DNA of 13,972 nt from Flavobacteriales bacterium (GCA_003499525.1 DNTB01000055.1:1-13972); one strand, 5' to 3'; shown: positions 1-6,849, counted from the first letter of the stretch. A program made the numbers and translations. The notes: generated by a model not told the origin, from the letters alone.

Positions 1-20
1 TTATCGAGACGGCTTCTTTT
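1..20 (-). terminator. Possible half of a terminator hairpin after purE, cut by the window edge
   Basis: Just after the purE stop (minus strand) comes an A-rich run, then GAAGCCGTCTCGATAA up to the window edge. On the plus strand this reads GAGACGGCTTC followed by a T run, the shape of one arm and U-tract of a possibly bidirectional rho-independent terminator. The matching arm would lie outside the window, so this is inference from one arm only. Confidence 0.25.
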
Positions 21-515
21 TTATTTCTCATTTCGCAGATCTGCAGCGGTCTTCAGCACCTTTTGCTTGAGGGAATCAGCAAATTCTTCCAATCGATCCA
101 TGAGCTTATCGTCTTGAGCTGCCACAATTTTAGCTGCGAGAATTCCCGCATTTCTGGCCCCATCCAGTGCTACGGTAGCCACGGGAATGCCCGCGGGCAT
201 TTGAAGTATGGATAGGATGGAATCCCAGCCATCTATGGAATTTCTACTTTTTACTGGAACACCAATAACGGGTAGTGGTGTTAAAGAAGCGGTCATTCCT
301 GGAAGATGAGCTGCGCCACCAGCTCCGGCTATAATTGCTTTCAGGCCTCTTGAGCGTGCACTTCTGGCATAGTCTACCATCTTATCTGGTGTTCTATGTG
401 CAGATACAATATCTATTTCATAAGCTACACCAAGTTCTTCAAGAATATCAGCCGCTTCTTGCATAACGGGTAGATCAGATTTACTGCCCATAATAATGCC
501 TACTAATGCACTCAT
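21..515 (-). CDS. purE: N5-carboxyaminoimidazole ribonucleotide mutase PurE (class I)
   Basis: Converts N5-CAIR to CAIR in de novo purine biosynthesis, directly after PurK, in the cytoplasm. The 164-residue product has the usual length of a class I PurE. Visible family marks are GSKSD at residues 10-14 (phosphate/ribose binding), SAHRTP at 38-43 with the catalytic-type His40, AGAGGAAHLPGM at 63-74, and PVKS followed by GWDSILSILQMPAGIPVATV at about 87-115. Its ATG overlaps the purK stop by four bases (ATGA on the minus strand), so the two are translationally coupled and expressed from the purK promoter. No Shine-Dalgarno is evident, which is normal for Bacteroidota. Nothing appears missing or broken. 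Confidence 0.97.
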   Translation of the reverse strand: MSALVGIIMGSKSDLPVMQEAADILEELGVAYEIDIVSAHRTPDKMVDYARSARSRGLKAIIAGAGGAAHLPGMTASLTPLPVIGVPVKSRNSIDGWDSILSILQMPAGIPVATVALDGARNAGILAAKIVAAQDDKLMDRLEEFADSLKQKVLKTAADLRNEK

Positions 516-1663
516 TGTTTCTTTTTTGAAATGACTCCTATTTTTGATTTTACATGGTGGGCCTTGTCTATGGCCCTTTCAAGTGTAGTGTCGGTTACGG
601 TAATATGTCCCATTTTTCGGAACGGCCGGGTGTATTTTTTACCATAAAGGTGTGGATATACTCCGGGTAGAGCAAGAATGGTATCCAGACCTTCAAAATG
701 GGCCGGGCCCTCGAATCCAGGTTCACCCAATAAATTGATCATCACCGATGGACGCACTATGGAGGTATCCCCGGGAGCAAGATTGAGAATGCTTCTTAGG
801 TGACCGGCAAACTGGCTGCTGGCGTTTCCCTCGATGCTTTGATGCCCGCTATTGTGCGTTCGTGGAGCAATTTCATTGACCCAAATGGAACCGTCCTTGA
901 GCATAAATAGTTCCACCGCTAGAATTCCTACCAGATCGCTTTTTTCAGCAACGAGCAGGGCAAGCTTCTTTGCTCTTTCGGATTGATCTTCAGTTATTCT
1001 GGCGGGTGAATAGAGAAACTCCACGAGATTTGCGTCGGGATTAAAATCCAGTTCTACCACCGGAAATGTACTGGTTTCGCCGCTTTTATTTCGGGTTACG
1101 ATCACGGAGATTTCTTTGTCAATATCCGCCATTTGTTCTACTACATACGGCCCTTCGAAAGCTTCCTTCAAGTCTTTCGGATTGCGGATAATGGCTACTC
1201 CACGTCCGTCGTATCCGCCTTTTCTGGCTTTCAGGACATAAGGGAAGCCTTCATGCTCCAGTTCGTTTTTGGAATCCACTAATTGGAAAGGTGCCGTTTC
1301 TATGTTGTGATCTTTGTAAAACTCTTTCTGCTTTCCTTTATCCTGAACCATTTCGAGCATAGCAGGCCGGGGATATACTGGAATTCCGTTGCTTTCAAGT
1401 CTTTTTAGGCCTTCTACACTGACGTGTTCAATTTCGATGGTAACAACGTCCTTGTCCCTACCGAATTGGTAGACATCCTCTTCAGACATTAGCTTTCCGA
1501 CACTAAAATCTGAGGCTAAATCCTTACACGGCGCATTGGGGTCAGGGTCCAGAACATGAACAGAAATATTGAGGTTGATCGCTTCCTGGATCAGCATTCT
1601 GCCAAGTTGACCTCCTCCGAGTACACCCAACTTGAAATTAGGGGCAAAAAAGCGATCATGCAT
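512..1663 (-). CDS. purK: 5-(carboxyamino)imidazole ribonucleotide synthase PurK
   Basis: ATP-dependent carboxylation of AIR to N5-CAIR, the step before PurE. The 383-residue protein has ATP-grasp architecture. It starts with the Rossmann-like GVLGGGQLGRM (13-23), followed by the central ATP-grasp part with YVLKARKGGYDGRG (142-155) and EQMADIDKEISV (176-187). The metal/ATP site includes AVELF and NEIAPRTHNSGHQSIEG at about 249-279. The start at 1663 gives ten residues before the first beta strand, slightly longer than the minimal family N-terminus; the next Met (residue 23) lies inside the glycine motif and cannot be the start. It leads the purK-purE operon and is transcribed divergently from hpt. 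Its putative -7 element lies only 5 to 12 bases before the ATG, implying a very short or absent leader. Confidence 0.97.
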   Translation of the reverse strand: MHDRFFAPNFKLGVLGGGQLGRMLIQEAINLNISVHVLDPDPNAPCKDLASDFSVGKLMSEEDVYQFGRDKDVVTIEIEHVSVEGLKRLESNGIPVYPRPAMLEMVQDKGKQKEFYKDHNIETAPFQLVDSKNELEHEGFPYVLKARKGGYDGRGVAIIRNPKDLKEAFEGPYVVEQMADIDKEISVIVTRNKSGETSTFPVVELDFNPDANLVEFLYSPARITEDQSERAKKLALLVAEKSDLVGILAVELFMLKDGSIWVNEIAPRTHNSGHQSIEGNASSQFAGHLRSILNLAPGDTSIVRPSVMINLLGEPGFEGPAHFEGLDTILALPGVYPHLYGKKYTRPFRKMGHITVTDTTLERAIDKAHHVKSKIGVISKKKQ

Positions 1664-1667
1664 GCGT

Positions 1668-1675
1668 CAAAGATA
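1668..1675 (-). promoter_or_regulatory. Putative -7 promoter element for purK-purE
   Basis: The minus strand reads TATCTTTG here, an exact match to the Bacteroidota -7 consensus TAnnTTTG. A start site a few bases downstream would fall almost on the purK ATG (1663), predicting a leaderless or nearly leaderless mRNA. I do not see a convincing -33 TTTG at the usual distance. Confidence 0.45.
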
Positions 1676-1709
1676 TACTTCCGCAAATTATAGAGCTGTC
1701 CTGAATGAT

Positions 1710-1717
1710 TACCTTTG
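1710..1717 (+). promoter_or_regulatory. Putative -7 promoter element for the hpt-adk-obg cluster
   Basis: TACCTTTG matches the Bacteroidota -7 consensus TAnnTTTG exactly and is followed by CAG, a context repeated almost unchanged at 3852-3862. It lies between an upstream in-frame ATG (1705) and the ATG at 1735, so it decides the hpt start: transcription would begin after 1717, making 1705 unusable. The -33 region is not obvious. Confidence 0.6.
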
Positions 1718-1734
1718 CAGCTTGTTATTTTTTT

Positions 1735-2268
1735 ATGCGCATTAAAGTTTCTGACAAACACTTTATCCGATCCATCTCCGCTGAGCAGATCGAAGAAAAA
1801 GTTACCGGGCTAGCGGATCAAATCAACAGAGATTTCAGGAATACAAACCCGCTCTTTCTTTCTGTTCTGAACGGGTCTTTCATGTTTACTTCGGATTTAA
1901 TGAAGAAAATCACTATTAATTGTGAGCTTCAATTTGTTAAGATTAAATCATACGTTGGGCTTCACTCAACGACAAAAGTGAAGACCTTGCTGGCACCATC
2001 GCAGGAGGCCCGGGGTAGAACCGTTATTGTGCTTGAAGATATTGTAGATTCAGGTCAAACATTGGACATGCTTTTGGACCAGATACATCCTTTTCAGCCC
2101 AATGATATCAAATTGTGCACCTTGCTGTATAAGCCGGATAATTTCAGAGGTAAACATGCTCCGGATTATGTCGGGTTTGAAATTCCACCGGATTTTATCG
2201 TTGGCTATGGTCTCGATTACAATGGACTGGGAAGAAATCTGCCTGAAATTTATACCATAACGAAATAG
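1735..2268 (+). CDS. hpt: Hypoxanthine phosphoribosyltransferase
   Basis: Salvages hypoxanthine (and often guanine) to IMP/GMP using PRPP, in the cytoplasm. With the start at 1735 the product is 177 residues, the usual size for the family. The PRPP-binding loop is visible at residues 97-110 (VIVLEDIVDSGQTL), the flexible-loop region lies around KSYVG at 71-75, and the purine-binding part with YKPDNF (132-137) and VGYGLDYNGLGRNLPEIY (156-173) closes the protein. An in-frame ATG at 1705 would add ten residues (ending in CYFF) but lies upstream of the putative -7 element, so I reject it. adk follows after 5 bp, so the genes are very likely co-transcribed. The gene is divergent from the de novo purine pair purK-purE, placing salvage and synthesis side by side. 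Confidence 0.95.
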   Translation: MRIKVSDKHFIRSISAEQIEEKVTGLADQINRDFRNTNPLFLSVLNGSFMFTSDLMKKITINCELQFVKIKSYVGLHSTTKVKTLLAPSQEARGRTVIVLEDIVDSGQTLDMLLDQIHPFQPNDIKLCTLLYKPDNFRGKHAPDYVGFEIPPDFIVGYGLDYNGLGRNLPEIYTITK

Positions 2269-2273
2269 TAAAT

Positions 2274-2840
2274 ATGCTGAACATCGTCTTATTCGGCCCT
2301 CCCGGGGCTGGCAAAGGAACTCAGGCGCAATACCTGACAGAACACTACCAACTTATTCATTTATCAACAGGAGATATTTTCCGGTATAACATCAAGAATG
2401 GAACTGAACTTGGTAAGCTAGCCAAAGGGTACATGGATGAAGGTCAGTTGGTACCGGATGAGGTCACCATTAAAATGCTCCAATCTGAAGTCGATAGGCA
2501 TGAAGCTGCAAATGGTTTCATTTTCGATGGATTTCCAAGAACCGTTGAGCAAGCGAAGGCTTTGGATAATTTTCTTAGTGATAAATCATGGACGATAGAC
2601 CATGTTCCGGCTCTTGAAGTTCCAGATGAAGAGCTGGTCAATCGCTTGCTAAACCGTGGTAAAACGAGCGGTAGATCCGATGATCAAAATGAAGAGGTTA
2701 TTTGGAAGAGAATTGGCGAATACAACGATAAAACGGCACCACTGAAAAATTACTACGAAGAATCTGGAAAGCTGCGTCATATTGACGGAGTGGGTTCTAT
2801 TGAGGAAATTTTTGGCCGACTCAAGGAAGCCATTGGCTAA
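2274..2840 (+). CDS. adk: Adenylate kinase (short-LID form)
   Basis: Interconverts AMP + ATP and 2 ADP, keeping adenylate balance. The 188-residue product shows the P-loop GPPGAGKGT (8-16), the AMP-site motif STGD (31-34), DGFPRT (85-90) and the C-terminal R146-x3-Y150 region before NDKTAPL. The LID at about 128-139 (RGKTSGRSDDQN) is short and has no Cys cluster, so this is a non-zinc short-type enzyme, common in Bacteroidota. It sits 5 bp after hpt and 6 bp before obg, within one operon. All key residues appear present. Confidence 0.97.
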   Translation: MLNIVLFGPPGAGKGTQAQYLTEHYQLIHLSTGDIFRYNIKNGTELGKLAKGYMDEGQLVPDEVTIKMLQSEVDRHEAANGFIFDGFPRTVEQAKALDNFLSDKSWTIDHVPALEVPDEELVNRLLNRGKTSGRSDDQNEEVIWKRIGEYNDKTAPLKNYYEESGKLRHIDGVGSIEEIFGRLKEAIG

Positions 2841-2846
2841 ACAGGA

Positions 2847-3851
2847 ATGAAACGTAATCGAAAAGAACAAGCATCAAATTTTGTCGATTACGTCAAAATC
2901 TTCGCTAAATCTGGTAATGGTGGAGCTGGATCAGCTCATTTAAGGCGAGAGAAATTTGTTCCAAAAGGCGGACCTGACGGTGGCGATGGTGGTCGCGGGG
3001 GCCACATTATGTTGAAGGGTAATGAACAGCTCTGGACCCTTCTGCACCTCAAATATCGAAAGCACATTAAGGCAGAACATGGCGCCAATGGGGGTAAACA
3101 AAGGAGCACGGGAAGAGATGGAACGGACATTATTCTAGAGGTTCCTCTTGGAACGATTGCAAAAGATGCAGAGACCGATCAGGTGCTATTTGAAATAACC
3201 GAACACGGAGAGGAACAAGTCTTGTTAAAAGGAGGCCGTGGAGGCTTGGGGAATTTCCATTTCAAATCGGCAACCAACCAGACTCCCAGATACGCACAAC
3301 CGGGGGAAGAAGGTAAAGAGGGGTGGCATGTTTTGGAATTGAAGGTCCTGGCAGATGTAGGCCTTGTAGGTTTTCCAAATGCGGGAAAATCGACATTGCT
3401 CTCAGTACTTTCGGCAGCAAAACCTGAAATAGCCGATTACGCTTTTACCACACTACAACCCAACCTTGGGGTGGTGAGCTATCGTGATGATCGATCCTTT
3501 GTCATGGCCGATATTCCTGGGATAATTGAAGGGGCATCGCAAGGTAAAGGGTTGGGATTGAGGTTTTTACGACATATTGAGCGCAATCCAGTGCTATTAT
3601 TCATGATACCCGCTGATACGGAAGATATCGGTAAGGAGTATGAAACTCTTTTGAAAGAACTGGAGCAGTACAACCCTGAACTAACGGATAAAAATCGGAT
3701 ACTCGCCATTACTAAATCCGATCTTTTGGATGACGAATTACAGATGGAAGTGGAACAGTCCTTCGAAATAAATATTCCTTATGTGTTCATCTCATCCATT
3801 TCACAAACCGGATTAAATGAACTCAAGGATTTGCTTTGGAAATCTTTTTGA
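2847..3851 (+). CDS. obg: GTPase Obg/CgtA, ribosome-associated
   Basis: Essential-class GTPase that binds the large ribosomal subunit and links GTP/ppGpp state to ribosome maturation. The 334-residue protein has the glycine-rich Obg fold at about 11-165 (GGPDGGDGGRGGH at 41-53, KGGRGGLGNFHFKSATNQTP at 128-147), then a Ras-like G domain: G1 GFPNAGKST (175-183), G2 FTT (200-202), G3 DIPG (222-225), G4 TKSD (289-292) and G5 around SSISQTG (316-322). It ends just after the G domain and lacks the variable C-terminal OCT domain, as expected for Bacteroidota. The first ATG gives about ten charged residues ahead of NFVDYVKIF, where the family usually starts, a small extension I consider acceptable. 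It starts 6 bp after adk. Confidence 0.96.
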   Translation: MKRNRKEQASNFVDYVKIFAKSGNGGAGSAHLRREKFVPKGGPDGGDGGRGGHIMLKGNEQLWTLLHLKYRKHIKAEHGANGGKQRSTGRDGTDIILEVPLGTIAKDAETDQVLFEITEHGEEQVLLKGGRGGLGNFHFKSATNQTPRYAQPGEEGKEGWHVLELKVLADVGLVGFPNAGKSTLLSVLSAAKPEIADYAFTTLQPNLGVVSYRDDRSFVMADIPGIIEGASQGKGLGLRFLRHIERNPVLLFMIPADTEDIGKEYETLLKELEQYNPELTDKNRILAITKSDLLDDELQMEVEQSFEINIPYVFISSISQTGLNELKDLLWKSF

Positions 3852-3859
3852 TGCCTTTG
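3852..3859 (+). promoter_or_regulatory. Possible internal -7 element before the PAP2 gene
   Basis: TGCCTTTG, followed by CAG, differs by one base from the TACCTTTG-CAG found upstream of hpt. A TTTG at 3830-3833 lies 18 bp before it, close to the expected -33 spacing. It sits in the 33-bp gap between obg and the PAP2 gene and could supplement read-through transcription. The mismatch in the conserved TA keeps confidence low. Confidence 0.3.
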
Positions 3860-3884
3860 CAGATTTTGCACTTTTGATGAAGTA

Positions 3885-4490
3885 ATGGAATTACTGGATA
3901 AGCTGAACGAGTGGGATCAGACCCTGTTCCTCATTCTAAATGACTGGAACGCTACCTGGATGGACCCAGTGATGTGGTGGGTCAGCCAAAAATGGGTTTG
4001 GATTCCCTGGTATGCATTCTTACTATTCGTGCTGATTCGCAAGAGGTGGAGTGTATCCATTAAAAGAGATTACAGAGTGGTAGTACTCCTGGTTGTATCA
4101 ATCGCACTAACTATAGTTTTTTCAGATCAGATTACGTCTGGAATACTTAAACCCACTATCGCAAGGCTTCGGCCCTCACACAATGAAGCTTTGCAGCCCT
4201 GGATTCACTTGCTGACGGGTGCCGATGGAGAGTTATACCGGGGGGGTATGTATGGATTTGTTTCTTCGCATGCGGCCAATTCTTTCGCGTTAGTGGGGTT
4301 TTTATCTCCTTTGCTGGGATCATCAGGATGGTCGTTAGGATTGTTTTTATGGGCCTTCATAGTAGCGTATTCCAGAATATATCTTGGAGTACATTATCCT
4401 GGAGATATTCTGGTTGGTGCGTTAATAGGCTGGTCCATTGGGGCAATAATGTCCCGAATATATATGAGGTTAGAAATGTATATAAGATGA
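3885..4490 (+). CDS. PAP2-family membrane phosphatase
   Basis: An integral membrane phosphatase of the PAP2 superfamily, probably acting on a lipid phosphate or pyrophosphate (undecaprenyl-pyrophosphate and phosphatidate-type substrates are known in the family); the substrate cannot be read from sequence. The three superfamily motifs are all present in the 201-residue product: KPTIARLRP at 89-97 (K-x6-RP), SSH at 127-129 in the PSGH position, and SRIYLGVHYPGD at 163-174 (SR-x5-H-x3-D, with the catalytic-type histidines 129 and 170). Hydrophobic segments occur at about 41-51, 64-80, 132-145, 150-162 and 175-189. A run of seven G at 4240-4246 is a slippage-prone spot but the frame is intact. 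Its stop overlaps the crcB start by 4 bp. Confidence 0.9.
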   Translation: MELLDKLNEWDQTLFLILNDWNATWMDPVMWWVSQKWVWIPWYAFLLFVLIRKRWSVSIKRDYRVVVLLVVSIALTIVFSDQITSGILKPTIARLRPSHNEALQPWIHLLTGADGELYRGGMYGFVSSHAANSFALVGFLSPLLGSSGWSLGLFLWAFIVAYSRIYLGVHYPGDILVGALIGWSIGAIMSRIYMRLEMYIR

Positions 4491-4852
4491 TGCTTTTACC
4501 CGTGTTTCTTGGAGGGGGAATTGGTGCTTCTTTGCGCTATGGAATAAGCCTGTTCGTGGTAAATAGAATGGACGGTAATCTTGGATTAGCCACACTGCTA
4601 TCTAATGTGATTGCAGCCGTCATTATGGGGGTAACTTTATTTCTGATTGAAGAGAAGATGCAGGAAACAGCCTGGATTCGATCGTTTATTCTTATCGGCT
4701 TCTGCGGAGGGTTGAGTACTTTTTCAACGTTTAGTTATGAAACTGTTCTTTTTCTAAAGTCCGGAAATCTGTGGTTGGCTTTGGGCAATGTGGTGTTGAG
4801 TGCCGCCATTTGTATCGCGATTCTTTACCCTTTTATTAGAGTACCGCAATAG
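4487..4852 (+). CDS. crcB: CrcB/Fluc-type fluoride ion channel
   Basis: Small membrane protein of the Fluc family, which exports fluoride as an antiparallel dimer. The 121-residue product matches family length and shows GGGIGASLRY (9-18), the pore-region Asn40 and GFCGGLSTFSTFSYE (71-85), which carries the central sodium/phenylalanine-box region, plus four hydrophobic segments. The ATG at 4487 overlaps the preceding stop (ATGA); a second ATG at 4490 would drop one residue. An in-frame ATG at 4328 is inside the PAP2 gene and would add unrelated residues, so it is rejected. No fluoride riboswitch is visible because the gene is translationally coupled to the PAP2 gene, so it is probably expressed constitutively with the cluster. 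Confidence 0.93.
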   Translation: MMLLPVFLGGGIGASLRYGISLFVVNRMDGNLGLATLLSNVIAAVIMGVTLFLIEEKMQETAWIRSFILIGFCGGLSTFSTFSYETVLFLKSGNLWLALGNVVLSAAICIAILYPFIRVPQ

Positions 4853-4906
4853 ACTTTTAAATCCTGTTGCAAAGTTTATAATTATTTGGTCTATTTGCTT
4901 GTAAAT

Positions 4907-4928
4907 CAACATATTATAAAATATGTTG
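4907..4928. promoter_or_regulatory. Perfect 9-bp inverted repeat, candidate operator
   Basis: CAACATATT and AATATGTTG are perfect inverted copies separated by ATAA. The site ends one base before the putative -7 element TACCTTTG (4930-4937), so a dimeric regulator bound here would cover the promoter spacer. It could also form an RNA hairpin at the end of the crcB transcript, but there is no T-run after it. Confidence 0.5.
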
Positions 4929-4929
4929 C

Positions 4930-4937
4930 TACCTTTG
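4930..4937 (+). promoter_or_regulatory. Putative -7 promoter element of the small hypothetical gene
   Basis: TACCTTTG is identical to the element before hpt and matches TAnnTTTG. It implies a start site near 4944, ruling out an in-frame ATG at 4886 and leaving ATGs at 4958 and 4994. A -33 element is not clear; the spacer is occupied by the inverted repeat at 4907-4928. Confidence 0.55.
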
Positions 4938-4993
4938 GTGAACCAAAACATACTCAAATGCTTTACTTCAATACATCATCAAACAATAGACCC

Positions 4994-5296
4994 ATGAAAG
5001 CTCGTTTTTTTTATGCCCCCCCAATTTTCAATACAAATCCAAAATTGTATGTATTGACAAGTGACGGTGATCTTTTCACAGAATACAGAAAAGAAGGGAT
5101 CCTCGTTAAAGAAATTCACCACACGGAATACCAGGGATTTCGTGAGTCATCCTTTACAAGTGAAGACTACCCTTTATTACTTGAGTTAAAAAAGGAAGAA
5201 GCAATAGCGATGCCTTTGCATAACCAGGCTAACTGGATTGAGAATTATCTCTCATCTAAAAATGCACAGCCTGAAGTATTGTTAAGCGTAGCGTAG
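4994..5296 (+). CDS. Small conserved-looking protein of unknown function
   Basis: I do not recognise this family. The chosen start gives 100 residues beginning MKARFFYAPP; an in-frame ATG at 4958 would add twelve (MLYFNTSSNNRP) and is also possible because it lies downstream of the putative promoter. The product is soluble, with no signal peptide or membrane segment, rich in Glu/Lys/Tyr, with a probable beta hairpin around KLYVLTSDGDLF and acidic helical stretches towards the end. The early codons contain a T8 run (5005-5012) followed closely by a C7 run (5016-5022), an unusual slippage-prone pair. It is flanked by its own promoter with a palindrome and by a strong terminator, so it appears to be a monocistronic, separately regulated gene. 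No function is proposed. Confidence 0.7.
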   Translation: MKARFFYAPPIFNTNPKLYVLTSDGDLFTEYRKEGILVKEIHHTEYQGFRESSFTSEDYPLLLELKKEEAIAMPLHNQANWIENYLSSKNAQPEVLLSVA

Positions 5297-5323
5297 TAGA
5301 AGTATCCTCATAGATGAATAAAG

Positions 5324-5348
5324 ATCCCCTGCATAGGGGATTTTTTTT
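5324..5348 (+). terminator. Rho-independent terminator
   Basis: ATCCCCT, loop GCAT, AGGGGAT form a perfect 7-bp stem followed by a run of T through 5348. It lies 27 bp after the small gene's stop and separates it from the downstream symporter gene. Confidence 0.9.
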
Positions 5349-5380
5349 GTCCTGACTTTTTTGGCTTTCTTCGCTGCTCT

Positions 5381-6742
5381 ATGGATCAGATTATTCAGGA
5401 CATCAATGGGCTAGTTTGGAGTAATGCCTTGATTATATTGGCTTTAGGCAGTGGGCTGTACTTTTCAATTCGGACTCGGTTTGTGCAGATCCGTTTGATT
5501 GGTGAGATGGTAAGGCTTCTTTTCATTGGAAAGTCTTCGGAGAAAGGTGTTTCTTCATTTCAGGCCTTTGCTCTGGCCATTTCCGGAAGAGTGGGTACCG
5601 GCAATATTGCAGGAGTGGCCACAGCAATTGCCATGGGAGGTCCGGGAGCATTGTTTTGGATGTGGGTGATTGCTTTTCTTGGATCAGCGTCAGCTTATGT
5701 TGAAGCTACCCTCGGACAGATTTACAAGCAGGAGATGGATGGGCAATATCGTGGAGGCCCTGCCTACTATATTCTCAATGGTTTGAAAATCAAGTGGTTT
5801 GCTTACCTGTTCGCAGGTGTTACGATCATTTCAACCGCATTATTGTTGCCCGGTGTGCAGTCCAATAGTATCGTCGCTGGTCTTAATCTGGCATTTGAAG
5901 TGCCTACTTTAACTTCAGCGTCTTTTCTTGTTCTCATGCTTGGTTTTATTATTGTAGGAGGGGTTAAGAGGATCAGCTCAGTAGCTGAAATTGTGGTTCC
6001 CTTTATGGCGGTTGGATATATTCTTATGTCTCTAATTATCATTGGAGTTCACTTCAGAGAAATACCTGAAATATTTAGTTTGATCCTATCATCAGCCTTT
6101 GGAAAAGAGGCGGCATTTGGGGGAATTTTGGGAACTACTATAGCCTGGGGCGTTAAAAGAGGGATATACTCAAATGAAGCCGGACAGGGAACGGCTCCAC
6201 ATGCCGCCGCCGCCGCCGAGGTAGCGCATCCAGCCCAGCAAGGGTTAGTACAATCTTTTTCGGTGTACGTGGACACCTTGTTGGTCTGTACATCTACGGG
6301 ATTAATGATATTATTCACCGGACAGTACAATGTGCTGGATCCATCAGGCGGTTTTATCATTGAAAATCTACCAGGTGTGGATTTTGGCCCTGAGTTTACA
6401 CAGCTTGCCATTGACTCCGTAATCCCTGGTTTTGGTAAATCCTTCGTGGCTATCGCCCTTACTTTTTTTGCCTTTACAACCATCATGGCATATTACTACA
6501 TTGCGGAAACCAATGTCACTTTTCTGGCTCAGGAAAAGAGGTCTTCTGCTGCAATCTGGGCGTTGCGTGTGGTTATTCTTTTTGCCGTATTCTATGGGAC
6601 AATAAAGTCCGTTAGTGTTGCCTGGGATATGGGCGATATTGGGGTAGGACTGATGGCCTGGCTGAATTTCATTGCTATTATTCTCCTTAGAAAACCCGCC
6701 CTTATGGCATTGAAGGATTATGAGCTTTTGAGGAATAGATAA
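5381..6742 (+). CDS. AGCS-family sodium:alanine/glycine symporter
   Basis: Inner-membrane transporter of the alanine or glycine:cation symporter family, importing a small amino acid with Na+ (or H+). The 453-residue protein has many hydrophobic segments and clear family signatures: SGRVGTGNIAGVATAIAMGG (68-87), FWMW (92-95), GGPAYYILNGL (125-135), GIYSNEAGQGTAPHAAAAAE (261-280) and FAFTTIMAYYYIAETN (363-378). The five-alanine stretch is encoded by five GCC codons in a row (6203-6217). The start at 5381 gives the usual short N-terminus before the first membrane segment. It lies 32 bp after a terminator, so it needs its own promoter, but I could not find a convincing TAnnTTTG there. Substrate is assigned from the family only. 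Confidence 0.93.
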   Translation: MDQIIQDINGLVWSNALIILALGSGLYFSIRTRFVQIRLIGEMVRLLFIGKSSEKGVSSFQAFALAISGRVGTGNIAGVATAIAMGGPGALFWMWVIAFLGSASAYVEATLGQIYKQEMDGQYRGGPAYYILNGLKIKWFAYLFAGVTIISTALLLPGVQSNSIVAGLNLAFEVPTLTSASFLVLMLGFIIVGGVKRISSVAEIVVPFMAVGYILMSLIIIGVHFREIPEIFSLILSSAFGKEAAFGGILGTTIAWGVKRGIYSNEAGQGTAPHAAAAAEVAHPAQQGLVQSFSVYVDTLLVCTSTGLMILFTGQYNVLDPSGGFIIENLPGVDFGPEFTQLAIDSVIPGFGKSFVAIALTFFAFTTIMAYYYIAETNVTFLAQEKRSSAAIWALRVVILFAVFYGTIKSVSVAWDMGDIGVGLMAWLNFIAIILLRKPALMALKDYELLRNR

Positions 6743-6817
6743 CCGGACTTTTTCATCAAGCCTCTCAGATAAATACAATTCACACGGTCCCCCATGCAAC
6801 AACAGAGATAATTGACA

Positions 6818-6849
6818 TTGGTCATTTCGTTTTTATTTCTAATGACCAA
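6818..6849. promoter_or_regulatory. Perfect 9-bp inverted repeat in the symporter/repeat-protein gap
   Basis: TTGGTCATT (6818-6826) and AATGACCAA (6841-6849) are perfect inverted copies around a 14-base T-rich centre. There is no T-run after the second arm, so it is not a standard terminator. It lies about 50 bp upstream of the putative -7 element at 6900, where an operator could act. The rest of this 178-bp gap is AT-rich and holds a TTTGAAT direct repeat (6862-6868 and 6881-6887) and an ATTGCAAT palindrome (6886-6893), but no gene or signal peptide in any plus-strand frame. Confidence 0.4.

Noticed and set aside
1705..1734. Upstream ATG giving a longer hpt product
   Set aside because: The exact -7 element TACCTTTG (1710-1717) lies inside this extension, and the extra residues do not resemble the family; 1735 gives the usual length.
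4240..4246. G7 run in the PAP2 gene as a phase-variation switch
   Set aside because: The frame is intact, all three catalytic motifs are in phase, and a single G7 tract is weak evidence without strain data.
4328..4486. Longer reading frame for crcB
   Set aside because: It lies wholly within the PAP2 coding sequence and adds non-family residues; the family N-terminus fits the ATG at 4487.
4886..4957. Upstream start for the small hypothetical gene
   Set aside because: It would place the palindrome and the -7 element inside the coding region.
6203..6217. Five GCC codons in a row as a possible trinucleotide repeat
   Set aside because: They encode the alanine stretch after GTAPH that is a normal part of the AGCS signature.
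5803..6802. Minus-strand open frames across the symporter gene
   Set aside because: They mirror a strongly conserved AGCS transporter on the plus strand and show no family features of their own.
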